Below are positions 10,402-20,520 of a stretch of 64,000 bases of DNA, piece after piece; the first letter of the stretch is position 1; the number at the start of each line of letters is the position of its first letter. The notes below the pieces were generated by a model. That model was not told where the DNA came from. It saw only the letters and a program-made list of their open reading frames with translations, and did not search any database. The DNA is from Microthrixaceae bacterium (lineage in GTDB: Bacteria > Actinomycetota > Acidimicrobiia > Acidimicrobiales > Iamiaceae), in assembly GCA_016702505.1 (NCBI GenBank), contig JADJDU010000011.1, positions 115,644 through 179,643 on the forward strand. Direction: 5' to 3'. The position numbers were made by a program, and so were the translations under genes.

Positions 10402-11196
10402 TCAGGAACCGATCGCGACCAGAGCGAAACGCACGATCGACGCATCACCCAAGAGCTGGGTGATGGTCTGCTTCTCGTCCTTCACGTAGTTCTGCTCGAG
10501 CAAGACCCGCTCCTTGAACCACCCGGTGAGACGGCCGTCGACGATCTTGTCCCAGGCTGCCTCGGGCTTGCCCTCGGCCTTGGTGATGTCCACCAGGGTC
10601 TCGCGTTCCTTGGCCACCTCTTCGGCGGGCACCTCGTCCCGGTTCAAGAAGCCGGGCTTGGCGAAGGCGATGTGAACGGCGATGTCGTGGGCCAGTTCGT
10701 CGGAGCCGCCCTGGAGCTCGACGGCCACGGCGAGCACGCCCCGGCCGTCCTGGCGGTGGACGTAGGTGTCGACCACGGCACCCTCGGAGGCGGCGATCCG
10801 GACCACGCGGCCCAGCTCGATGTTCTCCTTGAGCACCACCTTGAGGTCGTCGATGGCGTCGGCCTTCTTGGCGGCCGCCTCCTCGCCGTCGATGGCGACG
10901 ATGGTGGCGATCTCCTGCACCAGGGTGGAGAACTGGTCGGACTTGGCCACGAAGTCGGTCTCGCACTTCAGTTCGGCGATGGCGGCCACCCCGTCGAGGG
11001 TGGACACGGCAACCGTTCCCTGGCTGTTGTCACGGTCCTCACGGGCACCGGCCTTGGCCAGACCCTTCTCCCGCAGCCACTTAGTGGCGGCTTCGCGGTC
11101 TCCGCCGTTCTCCTGGAGGGCCTTCTTGGCGTCCATCATCCCAGCGCCCGTGGCCTGGCGAAGGGCCTGGACGTCCTTGGCGGTGAACTCAGACAT
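10402..11196 (-). CDS. tsf: Elongation factor Ts
   Basis: Nucleotide exchange factor for EF-Tu. From the ATG at 11196 the product is 264 residues, with the N-terminal UBA-like block ([19 protein letters not shown]), the LRVKGL-like [11 protein letters not shown], and the core [12 protein letters not shown] and [21 protein letters not shown]. Upstream in-frame codons lie within rpsB and encode Pro/Arg-rich sequence, so they were not used. The start overlaps the rpsB stop by 8 bases. Confidence 0.97.
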   Translation of the reverse strand: MSEFTAKDVQALRQATGAGMMDAKKALQENGGDREAATKWLREKGLAKAGAREDRDNSQGTVAVSTLDGVAAIAELKCETDFVAKSDQFSTLVQEIATIVAIDGEEAAAKKADAIDDLKVVLKENIELGRVVRIAASEGAVVDTYVHRQDGRGVLAVAVELQGGSDELAHDIAVHIAFAKPGFLNRDEVPAEEVAKERETLVDITKAEGKPEAAWDKIVDGRLTGWFKERVLLEQNYVKDEKQTITQLLGDASIVRFALVAIGS

Positions 11197-12103
11197 CGGG
11201 GGTGCTCTCCTCGGTGGTGTCGGTGGCCTCGGCAGGGACCTCGGCGACGGGGGCTTCGGCGGCAGGGGCAGCGGCCTGGGCGGCGATGCGGGCCTCTCGC
11301 TCGGCGGCCGCAGCCGCGGCCTGGCGGCGGGCCTCGGCCTGCTGGGCGGCGATGGCAGCTTCTTCTTCGTCGGTGCGCTGGCGCGGCGGCGGGGTGGCAC
11401 CAGGGCGCTTGGAGGCCATGAGGCGCCCCTCCTCGACAGCATCGGCGATCACCCGGCACATGAGGGTGCCCGAGCGGATGGCGTCGTCGTTACCCGGGAT
11501 CACGTACTGGATGACGTCGGGGTCGCAGTTGGTGTCGACCACGGCCACGATCGGGATGCCGAGCTTGTTGGCCTCGGTGACGGCGATGTGCTCCTTCTTG
11601 GTGTCCAGGATGAACACCACATCGGGGAGCTTGTCCATCTTGGCGATGCCGCCGAGGTTGCGCTCCAGCTTCTCGAGCTCACGGGAGATGAGCAGCGCTT
11701 CCTTCTTGGGCATGGCTTCGAACTCGCCCGAGATGCGCATGCGGCGGTACTCGGCCATCTTGGAGACGCGCTTGGCCATGGTCTCGAAGTTGGTGAGCAT
11801 TCCGCCCAGCCAACGCTGGTTGATGTAGGGCGAGCCGCTCTTCTCGGCGTAGGACTGGATCGGGTCCTGAGCCTGCTTCTTGGTGCCCACGAACAGCACG
11901 GTTCCACCGTCGGCGACCGTGTCACGGATCAGGGTGTAGGCCGTCTCGATGCGCTGCAGGGTCTGCTGCAGGTCGATGATGTAGATGCCGTTGCGGTCTC
12001 CGAAGATGAACCGCTTCATCTTCGGGTTCCAGCGCCGGGTCTGATGGCCGAAGTGGACTCCGGCGTCTAGCAGTTGCTTCATGGTCACGACGGGCTGCGT
12101 CAT
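11189..12103 (-). CDS. rpsB: 30S ribosomal protein S2
   Basis: Small-subunit ribosomal protein. The start at 12103 is fixed by a strong ribosome-binding site (AAGGAGAGG) and by the family N-terminus [25 protein letters not shown]. The [22 protein letters not shown] and [22 protein letters not shown] blocks are present. The last 70 residues are an Ala/Glu-rich extension, typical of actinobacterial S2. The reading frame stays open upstream for another 350 codons into a repeat and the M23 gene, which is not part of S2. Confidence 0.97.
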   Translation of the reverse strand: MTQPVVTMKQLLDAGVHFGHQTRRWNPKMKRFIFGDRNGIYIIDLQQTLQRIETAYTLIRDTVADGGTVLFVGTKKQAQDPIQSYAEKSGSPYINQRWLGGMLTNFETMAKRVSKMAEYRRMRISGEFEAMPKKEALLISRELEKLERNLGGIAKMDKLPDVVFILDTKKEHIAVTEANKLGIPIVAVVDTNCDPDVIQYVIPGNDDAIRSGTLMCRVIADAVEEGRLMASKRPGATPPPRQRTDEEEAAIAAQQAEARRQAAAAAAEREARIAAQAAAPAAEAPVAEVPAEATDTTEESTPDV

Positions 12104-12237
12104 GGACCTCTCCTTTTCCAGCGGTTGGGCGAAGCCCGGATCCCACGTCGGAGGCGACAGAAAGCCGATCCGACGACCGTGGGTGGACCCGGGCGAAGGT
12201 TGACAGACGGCACATCGGGGTGACGGGCCGACGGATG

Positions 12238-12243
12238 ATTGTA
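12238..12243 (-). promoter_or_regulatory. Possible -10 box for rpsB
   Basis: On the minus strand the hexamer TACAAT lies about 135 bases before the rpsB start, downstream of the repeat cluster. No convincing -35 box was found at 17 bases; TTGGGA sits at 19. A long leader would suit the regulated rpsB-tsf operon. This is inference from the hexamer alone. Confidence 0.3.
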
Positions 12244-12273
12244 GCGACGTCGCCCAGCAGGCTCCCAAAGGGC

Positions 12274-12577
12274 GCAGGAGGCGAGCCGATCGTGAGCCGA
12301 TCGCCTGTCTATCCGTGAACCACACCTGGCTACAGCGCGGGGCTACCCCGGCAAAGCCGGTTCTCTGGGCGGCCACCGCAGGTGGTTCAGCTGTCTGACG
12401 ATCCCCAGCGCGAAGACTCGGCGGAGGTTCGGGGGCAGAGCCCCTTGTGGCGGAGTCCCCGACCTGCGGAGATCGGCTTTGCCTGTCGCAGCAGTGAAGA
12501 CGTCGGCCGTCAGGCCGGCGACCGTCAGGCCGGCGACCGAACTCCGCCGGAAGGCTCTGCCTTTCGGCGGATCCAGG
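12274..12577. repeat. Intergenic hairpin repeat, mosaic copy
   Basis: About 300 bases between the M23 gene and rpsB made of modules that recur elsewhere in the window. Module B remnant: GGAGGCGAGCCGAT (about 12276-12315). Module C: GGTTCGGGGGCAGAGCCCC (12426-12444). Module A (12509-12577) starts with two 15-base tandem copies of GTCAGGCCGGCGACC and contains a 12-bp hairpin (12544-12570, one wobble pair, loop TCT) ending at GGATCCAGG. The same modules occur near 17.98, 22.14, 33.69, 34.10, 42.46 and 47.80 kb. No gene is seen in the stretch. Confidence 0.7.
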
Positions 12578-13156
12578 GGCCCCGGCGGCGACCAACACCG
12601 CGCCACTCACCGACCGGGCGACGGCGGCCAACTGCTGACCGATGGCGGTAGTTGGCCTGAAGGGGGCCGGTGGGGATCTGGTCCCACCCTGTGGAACCAA
12701 GAACACCGTCGCCGCCCCCACCACCTGGCCGAAGAGAGCGGCCGGGTCTATGTAGGTGGAGCCGACCCGGGCTCCGAGGTGGAACGTCTCACCGGTGGAG
12801 CCGACCACCTGCCCACCTCGGACCCGCTCCCCCACCTCGACGGCGATGGACCCCAGGAACGAATACGACGACCGGATTCCGTCGGGATGGAGGATGGTCA
12901 CGTGAAGGGAGCCGCCAACCTGGCCGGCGAACACCACCAGCCCGGGACCGATGGCGCCTACTGGAGTGCCAGGGGCCGTCTGGTACTCCAACCCCCGGTT
13001 ACCGGCCAGCCACGGCTGATCGGGGGGTCGGAACGGATCGACCACCGCGGCGTGAACCGGAGGTTGGTAACGGGGCGGGCCATCAGTCGCGGCCGGAACC
13101 GCTGCCGAGACCAGGCCCTGGACCAGAACCAGGAAGGGACCAAGCAAACCGATCAC
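12571..13156 (-). CDS. Degenerate M23/LytM-fold protein, 3' end unclear
   Basis: The GTG at 13156 begins a hydrophobic signal-like N-terminus followed by a LytM-type core: [32 protein letters not shown] and [14 protein letters not shown]. Active M23 peptidases have H...D, HxH and related zinc ligands at these points. Here the first His/Asp pair reads N/E and the paired His of the SYSHL motif is Phe, so it is probably not a peptidase. An M23 gene beside rpsB is a usual actinobacterial arrangement. The frame has no stop and runs through the repeat into rpsB. I end the gene where the repeat begins, and the true stop is probably lost to an indel or the repeat insertion. Confidence 0.65.
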
Positions 13157-13253
13157 CCCTCCACCGGCTCCCGGCCCGACGGAACCTCGAGGCCCGTGCC
13201 GTCACACCAGCCGAGCCGCTCGATCGGCTTGTCGGCCCAGCCGAAGGCTCGGC

Positions 13254-14021
13254 TCAGGCGGGTTCGCGCTGGGCCGCCTGGAGGCGGCTCCTGAGTTGCA
13301 GCACCGACTTGGTGTGGATCTGGCTGACCCGGCTCTCGGTCACTCCGAGCACCTCGCCGATCTGGGCCAGCGTGAAGTTCTCGAAGTAATAGAGCGAGAG
13401 CACCACCTTCTCCCGCTCGGGCATCCGGTCTATAGCCGCCGCCAGTTGGCTGCGCAGCTCTCTTTGCTCGAGCATGGCCATGGGCCCGTCGGCCTGATCG
13501 GGGATGGTGTCGGCCAGGGTGGTGGCGTCTCCTCGATCTCCCAGCATCTCGTCCAAGGCAGCCATGCCGGTCAACGAGAGCTGACCGAGCACCTGATGGA
13601 GTTGAGACTCGGTGTAACCCAACTCTTCGGCCAACTCGGTCTCGGTGGGTGACCGGTGCAGCTTGGCCTCCAGTTTGGAGAAGGCTCGCTCCACATCTCG
13701 TCCACGGGCCCTCACCGATCGAGGCACCCAGTCGATGGCCCGGAGACCGTCGAGGATCGCGCCTTTGATCCGAGAGATGGCGTAGGTCTCGAACTTGAAG
13801 CCACGCTCCACGTCGAACTTCTCGATGGCGTCGATCAACCCGAAGATGCCGTAGCTCACCAGATCGGCCTGCTCGACGTTGTGGGGCAGACCGGCCGCCA
13901 CCCGACCGGCCACGTACTTGACCAGCGGCGAGTAGTGCAGGATCAGTCGATCGCGCTGCTCGCGCGAGGGATCGGCCCGGTACGAGCTCCAGAGCTCGGT
14001 GATGGCTTCGGCCGTCATCAC
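13254..14021 (-). CDS. whiG: Sigma-28 family RNA polymerase sigma factor, WhiG/FliA type
   Basis: 255 residues with sigma regions 2 ([53 protein letters not shown]), 3 ([19 protein letters not shown]) and 4 ([37 protein letters not shown]). Family members direct flagellar/chemotaxis genes, or sporulation genes in streptomycetes. No flagellar or sporulation genes are in this window, so the regulon is unknown. It starts ATGATG at 14021/14018, 24 bases after xerC stops. Confidence 0.9.
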   Translation of the reverse strand: MMTAEAITELWSSYRADPSREQRDRLILHYSPLVKYVAGRVAAGLPHNVEQADLVSYGIFGLIDAIEKFDVERGFKFETYAISRIKGAILDGLRAIDWVPRSVRARGRDVERAFSKLEAKLHRSPTETELAEELGYTESQLHQVLGQLSLTGMAALDEMLGDRGDATTLADTIPDQADGPMAMLEQRELRSQLAAAIDRMPEREKVVLSLYYFENFTLAQIGEVLGVTESRVSQIHTKSVLQLRSRLQAAQREPA

Positions 14022-14045
14022 GGCCGCTTCCGGGGGTGGGACGCG

Positions 14046-14955
<910 letters not shown>

Positions 14956-15012
14956 ACCGTACCGGCCCGGCGAGCATCAAGCTCCCAGAAACGCGCTGGC
15001 CTCGAACGGGAG

Positions 15013-16158
15013 TCATCTGGCTGCCCGGATGTGGGGCGACGGCTCGTACCAGCCCTGGCTTTCCTGGACGAGCCCATCGGCCAGCAATCCGGCCAGGGCA
15101 TGGGAAACCTCGGCGACTGTCCTCCCGGTCTCGGCCACCACCTCGGCCAGGCTCGATGGCGTGGGTCCCAACACGTCGAGCACCGCACGCCGGGCCGGAT
15201 CCAGCGGCTGCGCCGCCAGGAGGGCGCGGTCCTCGGTGGCGGTGACCGGAGGGGTGATGCCGAGAATCATTAGAACATCTGGCGCGTCACGAACCAGGCT
15301 GGCTCCGTCGTAGAGCAAGGCGTTGGTCCCTGCCGACGCCGGGGCCGACGGGTGCCCGGGCACGGCCGCGACCGGTACGCCTCGAGCCAGCGCCTCGTCG
15401 ACGGTGAGCAGGGAACCTCCCGCGACGCGCGATTCCACCACCACCACCAGATCGGCCAGAGCGGCCAGGATCCGGTTCCGGGCCGGAAACCTCCACGGGT
15501 CGGGACGAACGCCAGCGGGGGTCTCTGAGATCACCAACCCGCTGCGAGCCAGGTCTCGCTGGAGGTGCAGGTGGCGACGGGGATAGGCGATGTCGAGACC
15601 AGAGGCGATCACAGCGACGGCAGGGGCGGATCCGGCCCGCAATGCCCCACGGTGTGCCGCTCCGTCTATTCCCAACGCCAGGCCCGAGAGGACCGCGATC
15701 CCACATCGGGCCAGGTCGGCGCCCATCTCCTCGGCCAGGGACCGGCCCGCCAGGGTGGCGTTGCGGGTCCCGACCAGTGCCACCCCGGGAGACAAGAGCG
15801 CACCTAGGTCTCCTTCGGCGAAAAGCAGGGCCGGCGCTGCCGGATCAGCCAGAAGCCGTTGGGGGTACCCCCGTCGGCCGTGAACGAGCACCTGTCGGCC
15901 AGCGTCTAGCTGCCGGGCCAGATCGGCGGCGGGGTCACGCAGACGGGCCTGTGCCACCAGCCGCTCAGTGAATCCGGCCTTGGATCTCGCCGCTTGAGTG
16001 GCGATGGGCACGATTCGCTCTGGTCTCCCGGCGAGGAGATCTGACCACGTCTCCTCGGCACCATGTTCCAGATGGCATCGCCTCAGGGTGGCCGGCCCGA
16101 TGCCGTCGAGGTACGCCAGCGAAACCAGGCAGGCCGCGGTGCGATCTGCCGTCTTCAT
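15013..16158 (-). CDS. dprA: DNA-processing protein DprA
   Basis: Binds ssDNA and loads RecA during DNA uptake. The 381-residue product has an N-terminal helix-hairpin region (LAYLDGIGPATLRRC), the Rossmann-like DprA core (ALVGTRNATLAGRSLAEEM, VLSGLALGIDGAAHRGAL, AVIASGLDIAYPRRH, RFPARNRILAALAD, AGGSLLTVDEALARG) and a C-terminal winged-helix segment. An alternative GTG overlapping the comM stop (about 16183) would add a few residues and would fit the overlap style of this run. Confidence 0.93.
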   Translation of the reverse strand: MKTADRTAACLVSLAYLDGIGPATLRRCHLEHGAEETWSDLLAGRPERIVPIATQAARSKAGFTERLVAQARLRDPAADLARQLDAGRQVLVHGRRGYPQRLLADPAAPALLFAEGDLGALLSPGVALVGTRNATLAGRSLAEEMGADLARCGIAVLSGLALGIDGAAHRGALRAGSAPAVAVIASGLDIAYPRRHLHLQRDLARSGLVISETPAGVRPDPWRFPARNRILAALADLVVVVESRVAGGSLLTVDEALARGVPVAAVPGHPSAPASAGTNALLYDGASLVRDAPDVLMILGITPPVTATEDRALLAAQPLDPARRAVLDVLGPTPSSLAEVVAETGRTVAEVSHALAGLLADGLVQESQGWYEPSPHIRAAR

Positions 16159-16178
16159 CCCACGAAGGGCGGGGCCGG

Positions 16179-17690
16179 TCACGCGGCCAGACCCCTGGTA
16201 CCGACCACGTCTATCCGCATCGCCATGGCCGTGGTGATGTGGAAGGCGGTGAGCCGGTCGGAGTGCCCGGCCAGATCTGCCACCGTCAATGCGACCCTTC
16301 TGACCTTGGTCAGCCCTCTGGCGCTCAGCCGACCGGTGCCCAGGGCTGTGGCCAAGGCAGCTGTGGCCTCGTCGTCCAGCGGGGCCACGTCTTCCAGATG
16401 GGCACCGTCGAGCATGGCGTTGCACGACACCCCCCGCTGCGCAGCCCGTTCCCGAGCAGCAGCCACTCGACGAGCGGCATCGGCGGTCGAGGGACCTGGT
16501 TCACCGCCTAGCAGCCGATCGACCTCGGGCCGGAAGACCTGGACTCGGAGATCGAAGCGGTCCAGCAGCGGGCCCGAGAGCCGACGCCGGTACCGGGCCA
16601 GCATCCCGTCGGGGCACCGACAGGCTCCCGGTCTACCTGCTTCTCCGCACGGGCAGGGGTTCATGGCCGCGATCAGCAGAACCCGTGCCGGTAGGTCAGC
16701 GCTGAAGCGAGCCCGGCTGACCCTGATCACGCCTTCTTCGAGTGGTTGGCGGAGCGAGTCGAGGACCGTCGGTGAGAACTCTCCCAACTCGTCCAGGAAG
16801 AGCACACCCCCCGAGGCCAGGGATATCTCGCCGGGCCGGAGGGCGTCGGTACCACCCCCGACCAGGGCCACGGTGGTGGCGGTGTGGTGAGGTGCCCGAA
16901 ATGGCGGCCGCCTCACAACACCGCCCACCGTGAGGCCTGCTGCCGAATGCGCCTTGGTGGCCTCGATGGCCTGGCGGCGGTCCAGGTCGGGAAGAAGCCC
17001 GGGCATCCGACTGGCCAGCATCGTCTTGCCCGCTCCCGGCGGACCGACCATCAACAGGTGATGACCACCAGCGGCGGCAAGCTCCAGGGCGAAACGGGCC
17101 GCCACCTGGCCTCTCACATCGGCAAGATCTGCAACGGGAACCTCGGGCACGGGTGACGCCGGTATGGGGTGGTCGGGCCATGCTCGGGGTTCGGTCCGCA
17201 GCGCCACGAGGACCTCACCGAGGCTGACCACACCGTGCACCGCGGCGGAACCCAACAAACAGGCATCTCCCACCACCGACTGTGGGACCACCACCGCGGG
17301 CGCAGAGACGGCATCCACTCGACAGACGACCCCGGGGACGGCCCGTACGGTCCCGTCGAGCCCGAGCTCGCCGATGAAGGCCAGGTCTTCCACCTGCTCG
17401 GCCGTCAGTTGTTCCGATGCCACCAGCACCCCGACCGCCATGGCCAAGTCCAGCCCGCTTCCTACCTTGCGGGTGTCCGACGGGGCCAGGTTGATGGTGA
17501 TTCGCTTCAGCGGCCATTCGGCGCCGGCTGCCATGACCGCGGCACGCACCCGGTCTCTGGCTTCACGACAGGCAACGTCGGGCAGGCCGACGATGGTCAG
17601 GCCGGGAAGGCCATTGGCCACGTGGACCTCTACGGTGACGGGGCGACCGTCGACACCCACGACGATGGCCGAGGGAATGCTTGCGAACAT
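16179..17690 (-). CDS. comM: YifB/ComM family Mg-chelatase-like AAA ATPase
   Basis: 503 residues. The N-terminal Lon-like domain (GLPGLTIVGLPDVACREARDRVRAA, LNLAPSDTRK-like ITINLAPSDTRKVG) is followed by an AAA+ module with Walker A (GPPGAGKTMLASRMPGLLP), Walker B (GVLFLDELGEF) and a Mg-chelatase C-terminal domain. A cysteine-rich NPCPCGEAGRPGACRC insert is typical. ComM is a branch-migration helicase in natural transformation, and it sits with dprA, the usual partner. Confidence 0.94.
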   Translation of the reverse strand: MFASIPSAIVVGVDGRPVTVEVHVANGLPGLTIVGLPDVACREARDRVRAAVMAAGAEWPLKRITINLAPSDTRKVGSGLDLAMAVGVLVASEQLTAEQVEDLAFIGELGLDGTVRAVPGVVCRVDAVSAPAVVVPQSVVGDACLLGSAAVHGVVSLGEVLVALRTEPRAWPDHPIPASPVPEVPVADLADVRGQVAARFALELAAAGGHHLLMVGPPGAGKTMLASRMPGLLPDLDRRQAIEATKAHSAAGLTVGGVVRRPPFRAPHHTATTVALVGGGTDALRPGEISLASGGVLFLDELGEFSPTVLDSLRQPLEEGVIRVSRARFSADLPARVLLIAAMNPCPCGEAGRPGACRCPDGMLARYRRRLSGPLLDRFDLRVQVFRPEVDRLLGGEPGPSTADAARRVAAARERAAQRGVSCNAMLDGAHLEDVAPLDDEATAALATALGTGRLSARGLTKVRRVALTVADLAGHSDRLTAFHITTAMAMRIDVVGTRGLAA

Positions 17691-17868
17691 GGCGGATCTC
17701 CTGCTCCGGTGGGGAGTCCACGAACGATCGTGGTGGTTGACCCGAGACCGTCACGTCGGTCACCAACGGGGTCTGAGACCCGAACGGTGCCGCCGCACCG
17801 AAGAGCGGCCCACGTACCCACCCCCGTGCCTCCGCAAACACAAAGCCGTCAACCGCCATACTGAGCCC

Positions 17869-17979
17869 ATGGGCTTCAACCCGCACCGCCAGTACAAGCG
17901 AACGCCTGCTGACTACGCCATGGTGATCGCCGCGGTGCTGGTGTGCATCGCCCTAGTGGCTTGGGCGTTCCTTGGTTAA
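17869..17979 (+). CDS. 36-residue single-pass membrane peptide
   Basis: Starts at the ATG at 17869. A basic N-terminus (NPHRQYKRTPADY) precedes one strongly hydrophobic segment (AMVIAAVLVCIALVAWAFL) ending two residues before the stop. Topology would be N-in with a Lys/Arg-rich cytoplasmic face. It lies alone on the plus strand between comM and yraN, and is followed at once by an intergenic repeat. I do not recognise the family. Codon use looks coding (GC-rich third positions), but evidence is limited by its size. Confidence 0.55.
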   Translation: MGFNPHRQYKRTPADYAMVIAAVLVCIALVAWAFLG

Positions 17980-18090
17980 GGAGGCGAGCCGTCAGGCGAG
18001 CCGACTCATAAATACGGCATGGCTGAACCGAGGCGAAGTCTCGGTCTGATCAACCTCGCAGCGACGACGGCCAGCCCTGTCCGCGATTGC
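17978..18090. repeat. Intergenic hairpin repeat, module B
   Basis: About 80% identical to 47857-47967: GGAGGCGAGCCG, then GGCGAGCCGAC, CGGCATGGCT, ACCGAGGCGAAG with CTCGGT (a short hairpin) and CAACCT, GCGACGACG. It fills the gap between two convergent genes and may act as a terminator. No gene seen. Confidence 0.7.
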
Positions 18091-18099
18091 CCTCGACGA

Positions 18100-18447
18100 T
18101 CAGAACGCGGCCTGGATCACTTCTAGCTTGCCGGCTAGCACCGATGCCACGTCGAAGCGAAGCGAACATCCCGCCGAGCCCGTCGATGATTCCAGCCAGC
18201 GGACAGCCAGCAGCCGGAGTCGTTTTTGCTTGGCCGGCGTGACCGCCTCGGCTGGGTGCCCGAAGGCCGCCGATGACCGAGACTTCACCTCACAGAACAC
18301 AACCACCGATCCCCGACGGCACACCAGATCCAGCTCGCCTTCTCGACACCGCCAGTTGCGATCCAACACCCGATACCCATTGGCCTGGTACCAGGCCGCG
18401 GCCTGAGCTTCGCCTGCCGCCCCCAACTGACGGCGGGCCTCGGTCAC
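18100..18447 (-). CDS. yraN: YraN family (UPF0102) endonuclease-like protein
   Basis: 115 residues from the GTG at 18447, which overlaps the DUF2469 stop (GTGA). Family core: GAAGEAQAAAWYQANGYRVLDRNWR, then GELDLVCRRG and VVFCEVKSRSS, the E...D...EVK pattern of restriction-endonuclease-like folds. The biological role of the family is not settled. Its place beside DUF2469 and comM-dprA is conserved in actinobacteria. Confidence 0.9.
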   Translation of the reverse strand: MTEARRQLGAAGEAQAAAWYQANGYRVLDRNWRCREGELDLVCRRGSVVVFCEVKSRSSAAFGHPAEAVTPAKQKRLRLLAVRWLESSTGSAGCSLRFDVASVLAGKLEVIQAAF

Positions 18448-18749
18448 AGCTGGAGATCGGGTTTGGGGAGCTCCTCGATGTTCACGTCTTTGAACGTGAC
18501 AACCCGTACCGACGGCACGAAGCGCATGCGCGTCTCGCGGTACATGTCCCACACCCAGGCGTCGTGGAGCTCGAGCTCCACCCTGGTCCGTCCCCCCACA
18601 TCGTGGACGGTCTGGTCGACCTGGTTGGCCAGGTAGAACCGGCGTTCGGTCTCCACCACGTAGCGGTAGGTGGGCGCGACGTCCCGATACTCTTGAAAGA
18701 GCTGGTGCTCGATCTCTGCTTCGTACTGCTCGAGGTCGTCAGAGCTCAC
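18444..18749 (-). CDS. DUF2469 protein
   Basis: 101 residues matching the actinobacterial DUF2469 family: MSSDDLEQYEAEIEHQLFQEYRDV, then YVVETERRFYLANQV and VELELHDAWVWDMYR. Function is unknown. In mycobacteria the rnhB and lepB genes separate this gene from rplS; here neither is present. The start is GTG 18749, with a -10-like hexamer 6 bases upstream, which suggests a leaderless transcript. Confidence 0.88.
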   Translation of the reverse strand: MSSDDLEQYEAEIEHQLFQEYRDVAPTYRYVVETERRFYLANQVDQTVHDVGGRTRVELELHDAWVWDMYRETRMRFVPSVRVVTFKDVNIEELPKPDLQL

Positions 18750-18755
18750 GACTGC

Positions 18756-18761
18756 ATCGTA
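18756..18761 (-). promoter_or_regulatory. Possible leaderless promoter (-10) for DUF2469-yraN
   Basis: TACGAT on the minus strand ends 6 bases before the GTG at 18749, the spacing expected when transcription begins at the start codon. It also lies within the small palindrome TGCAT-CGT-ATGCA. No -35 box recognised. Confidence 0.35.
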
Positions 18762-18806
18762 TGCACACGCGGTGACGACGAGGCCCGTGGAGGGGACCGG
18801 GCGCGA

Positions 18807-19154
18807 TCAGTTGTCGCGCTTCTCCTTGACCTTGGCCGCCTTACCGACCCGGTCACGGAGGTAGTAGAGCTTGGCCCGGCGGACGTCGCCCCGGGTGTGA
18901 ACCTCGATCTTGTCGATGATCGGGGTGTGCACCGGGAAGGTGCGCTCGACGCCGACGCCGTAGGAGAGCTTGCGGACCGTGAAGGTCTCGTGGACGCCAC
19001 CACCCTGACGCTTGATAACCACGCCTTGGAACACCTGAACGCGCTCCTTGTTGCCCTCGATCACGCGGACGTGCACCTTGAGGGTGTCGCCGGGCGCGAA
19101 GTCTGGGACATCGGTGCGGAGGCTGGCCTGGTCGACGAGCTCGGTGGAGTTCAT
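18807..19154 (-). CDS. rplS: 50S ribosomal protein L19
   Basis: 115 residues with the KOW-like core: [57 protein letters not shown] and [17 protein letters not shown]. The ATG at 19154 matches the family start. It lies 98 bases downstream of trmD in the rpsP-rimM-trmD-rplS order, with a hairpin in the gap. Confidence 0.97.
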   Translation of the reverse strand: MNSTELVDQASLRTDVPDFAPGDTLKVHVRVIEGNKERVQVFQGVVIKRQGGGVHETFTVRKLSYGVGVERTFPVHTPIIDKIEVHTRGDVRRAKLYYLRDRVGKAAKVKEKRDN

Positions 19155-19188
19155 CGGGTTTCCTGAAACGGGGTGCGACATCTTGGAC

Positions 19189-19206
19189 GGGTCCCGCCGG
19201 GGACCC
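19189..19206 (-). promoter_or_regulatory. Hairpin in the trmD-rplS gap
   Basis: GGGTCCC-GCCG-GGGACCC gives a perfect 7-bp stem with a four-base loop, 35 bases before the L19 start. It could tune read-through from trmD to rplS or be an L19 leader element. Confidence 0.4.
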
Positions 19207-19252
19207 ATACGGCAGAGGGCAACGCTAGACGGCGACCCTCCGGGCGGCCAAC

Positions 19253-20011
19253 TCAGGGCCGAGCATCGGGATCCGAGGCCGACACCTCGGCGGGAAACTC
19301 CGCCATGAGCCTCTCTTCGTCTGCGGTGAAGCCACCGCGAGCCACAACGAGGTCGGGCCGGTTCCGCAGCGTGCGGTGTAGGGCCTGGGCCTGGCGCCAT
19401 CGGGCGATGCGACCGTGGTCTCCTGACCTCAGAACCGGGGGTACCTCCCAACCCCGGAACTCGGCCGGGCGGGTGTAGTGGGGATACTCGAGGAGACCCT
19501 CAGAGAACGACTCCTCCTCGGCCGAGGTGTTGTTGCCCATGACGCCGGGGACCAACCGGCCCACGGCTTCCAACACCACCATGGCCGCAACCTCACCCCC
19601 GTTCAGCACGAAGTCACCGATGGACAACTCACCGTCGACGAGGTGTTCAGAAACTCGGGCGTCGACCCCCTCATAGCGCCCGCACAGCAAGCTGAAACCC
19701 GACCCGGTGGCCAACTCCCGGGCCATCGACTGGTCGAAGCGCCTGCCCCCAGGGCCGAGCAGGTAGAGCGGACGCGGCGGGTTGACGGCCTCCACGCAGG
19801 CGAAGAGGGGCTCGGCCATCAGGACCATTCCCGCTCCCCCGCCGAATGGAGAGTCGTCTACAGAGCGGTGTGGGTCTTGGGTTTGGGACCTCAGGTCCTG
19901 GGCCCGCACGTCGAGCAGCCCGGCCCTGCCGGCCTTGCCCAGCAGACTCCGCCCGGCGAAGTCGGTGATCAGGTCCGGGAAGATGGTGAAGACGTCTATG
20001 CGCATGGCCAC
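19253..20011 (-). CDS. trmD: tRNA (guanine-N1)-methyltransferase
   Basis: Methylates G37 of tRNAs using SAM. The 252-residue product has the SPOUT trefoil-knot motifs [38 protein letters not shown] and GVMGN. The N-terminus [13 protein letters not shown] fits; two Mets at 20011 and 20005 are both possible starts. The C-terminal domain has [22 protein letters not shown]. It sits two bases from the rimM stop. Confidence 0.96.
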   Translation of the reverse strand: MAMRIDVFTIFPDLITDFAGRSLLGKAGRAGLLDVRAQDLRSQTQDPHRSVDDSPFGGGAGMVLMAEPLFACVEAVNPPRPLYLLGPGGRRFDQSMARELATGSGFSLLCGRYEGVDARVSEHLVDGELSIGDFVLNGGEVAAMVVLEAVGRLVPGVMGNNTSAEEESFSEGLLEYPHYTRPAEFRGWEVPPVLRSGDHGRIARWRQAQALHRTLRNRPDLVVARGGFTADEERLMAEFPAEVSASDPDARP

Positions 20012-20013
20012 CC

Positions 20014-20520
20014 TCAGAGGTCAGCGCCCAGGAGCCCCTCGGGCGGATCTACCACCACGACGTCGGGCAACCGTGACGAGTCGGCCACGAACCCCACCGG
20101 GATCAGAGTCCCGTCGGCCAGCTCCAAGAGGTCATCAGCGGGGTTCTGGAGTACGGCCACGACCTCACCCCATGAACGTCGATCCGGGGTTTCGACCGTG
20201 GCCCCGACCAGGTGGTGGACCCACAGGGCGTCTGGGTCGTCGATCTCTTCGGCCCGAACCACCTGTCCGGTCAATGCTTCGGCGTCTTCACGGGTGTCCA
20301 CACCGTCGAGGCGAGCGATCCATCGCTGTTGGAACGGGCGGATGGCGACGACGGTGACCACTCCCCCGTCGAGGACCCAACGGGCACCCGGTTGGGTCCG
20401 TTCGGGCCGGTCCGATGTGATCGCCACCGTCACCTCCCCCTTGAGGCCATGGGCCTTGCCCACCCGCCCGATCTCCAACAGGGCGGCGGGTCCGAGACCC
20501 GATTGGGACGATGACTGCAT
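20014..20520 (-). CDS. rimM: Ribosome maturation factor RimM
   Basis: 16S processing factor binding S19. 168 residues from the ATG at 20520. The N-terminal RimM barrel reads LLEIGRVGKAHGLKGEVTV, and the PRC-barrel part has WVHHLVGATVETPDRRSWGEVVAVLQNPADDLLEL and IPVGFVADSSRLPDVVVVDPPEGLL. In-frame codons upstream run into the plus-strand neighbour's promoter region and are not used. Confidence 0.94.
   Translation of the reverse strand: MQSSSQSGLGPAALLEIGRVGKAHGLKGEVTVAITSDRPERTQPGARWVLDGGVVTVVAIRPFQQRWIARLDGVDTREDAEALTGQVVRAEEIDDPDALWVHHLVGATVETPDRRSWGEVVAVLQNPADDLLELADGTLIPVGFVADSSRLPDVVVVDPPEGLLGADL

Noticed and set aside
11189..13156. One 655-residue protein joining the M23-like domain to ribosomal protein S2
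   Set aside because: S2 has its own strong ribosome-binding site and canonical start at 12103. The joining segment is intergenic repeat, so the open frame is accidental or caused by an indel.
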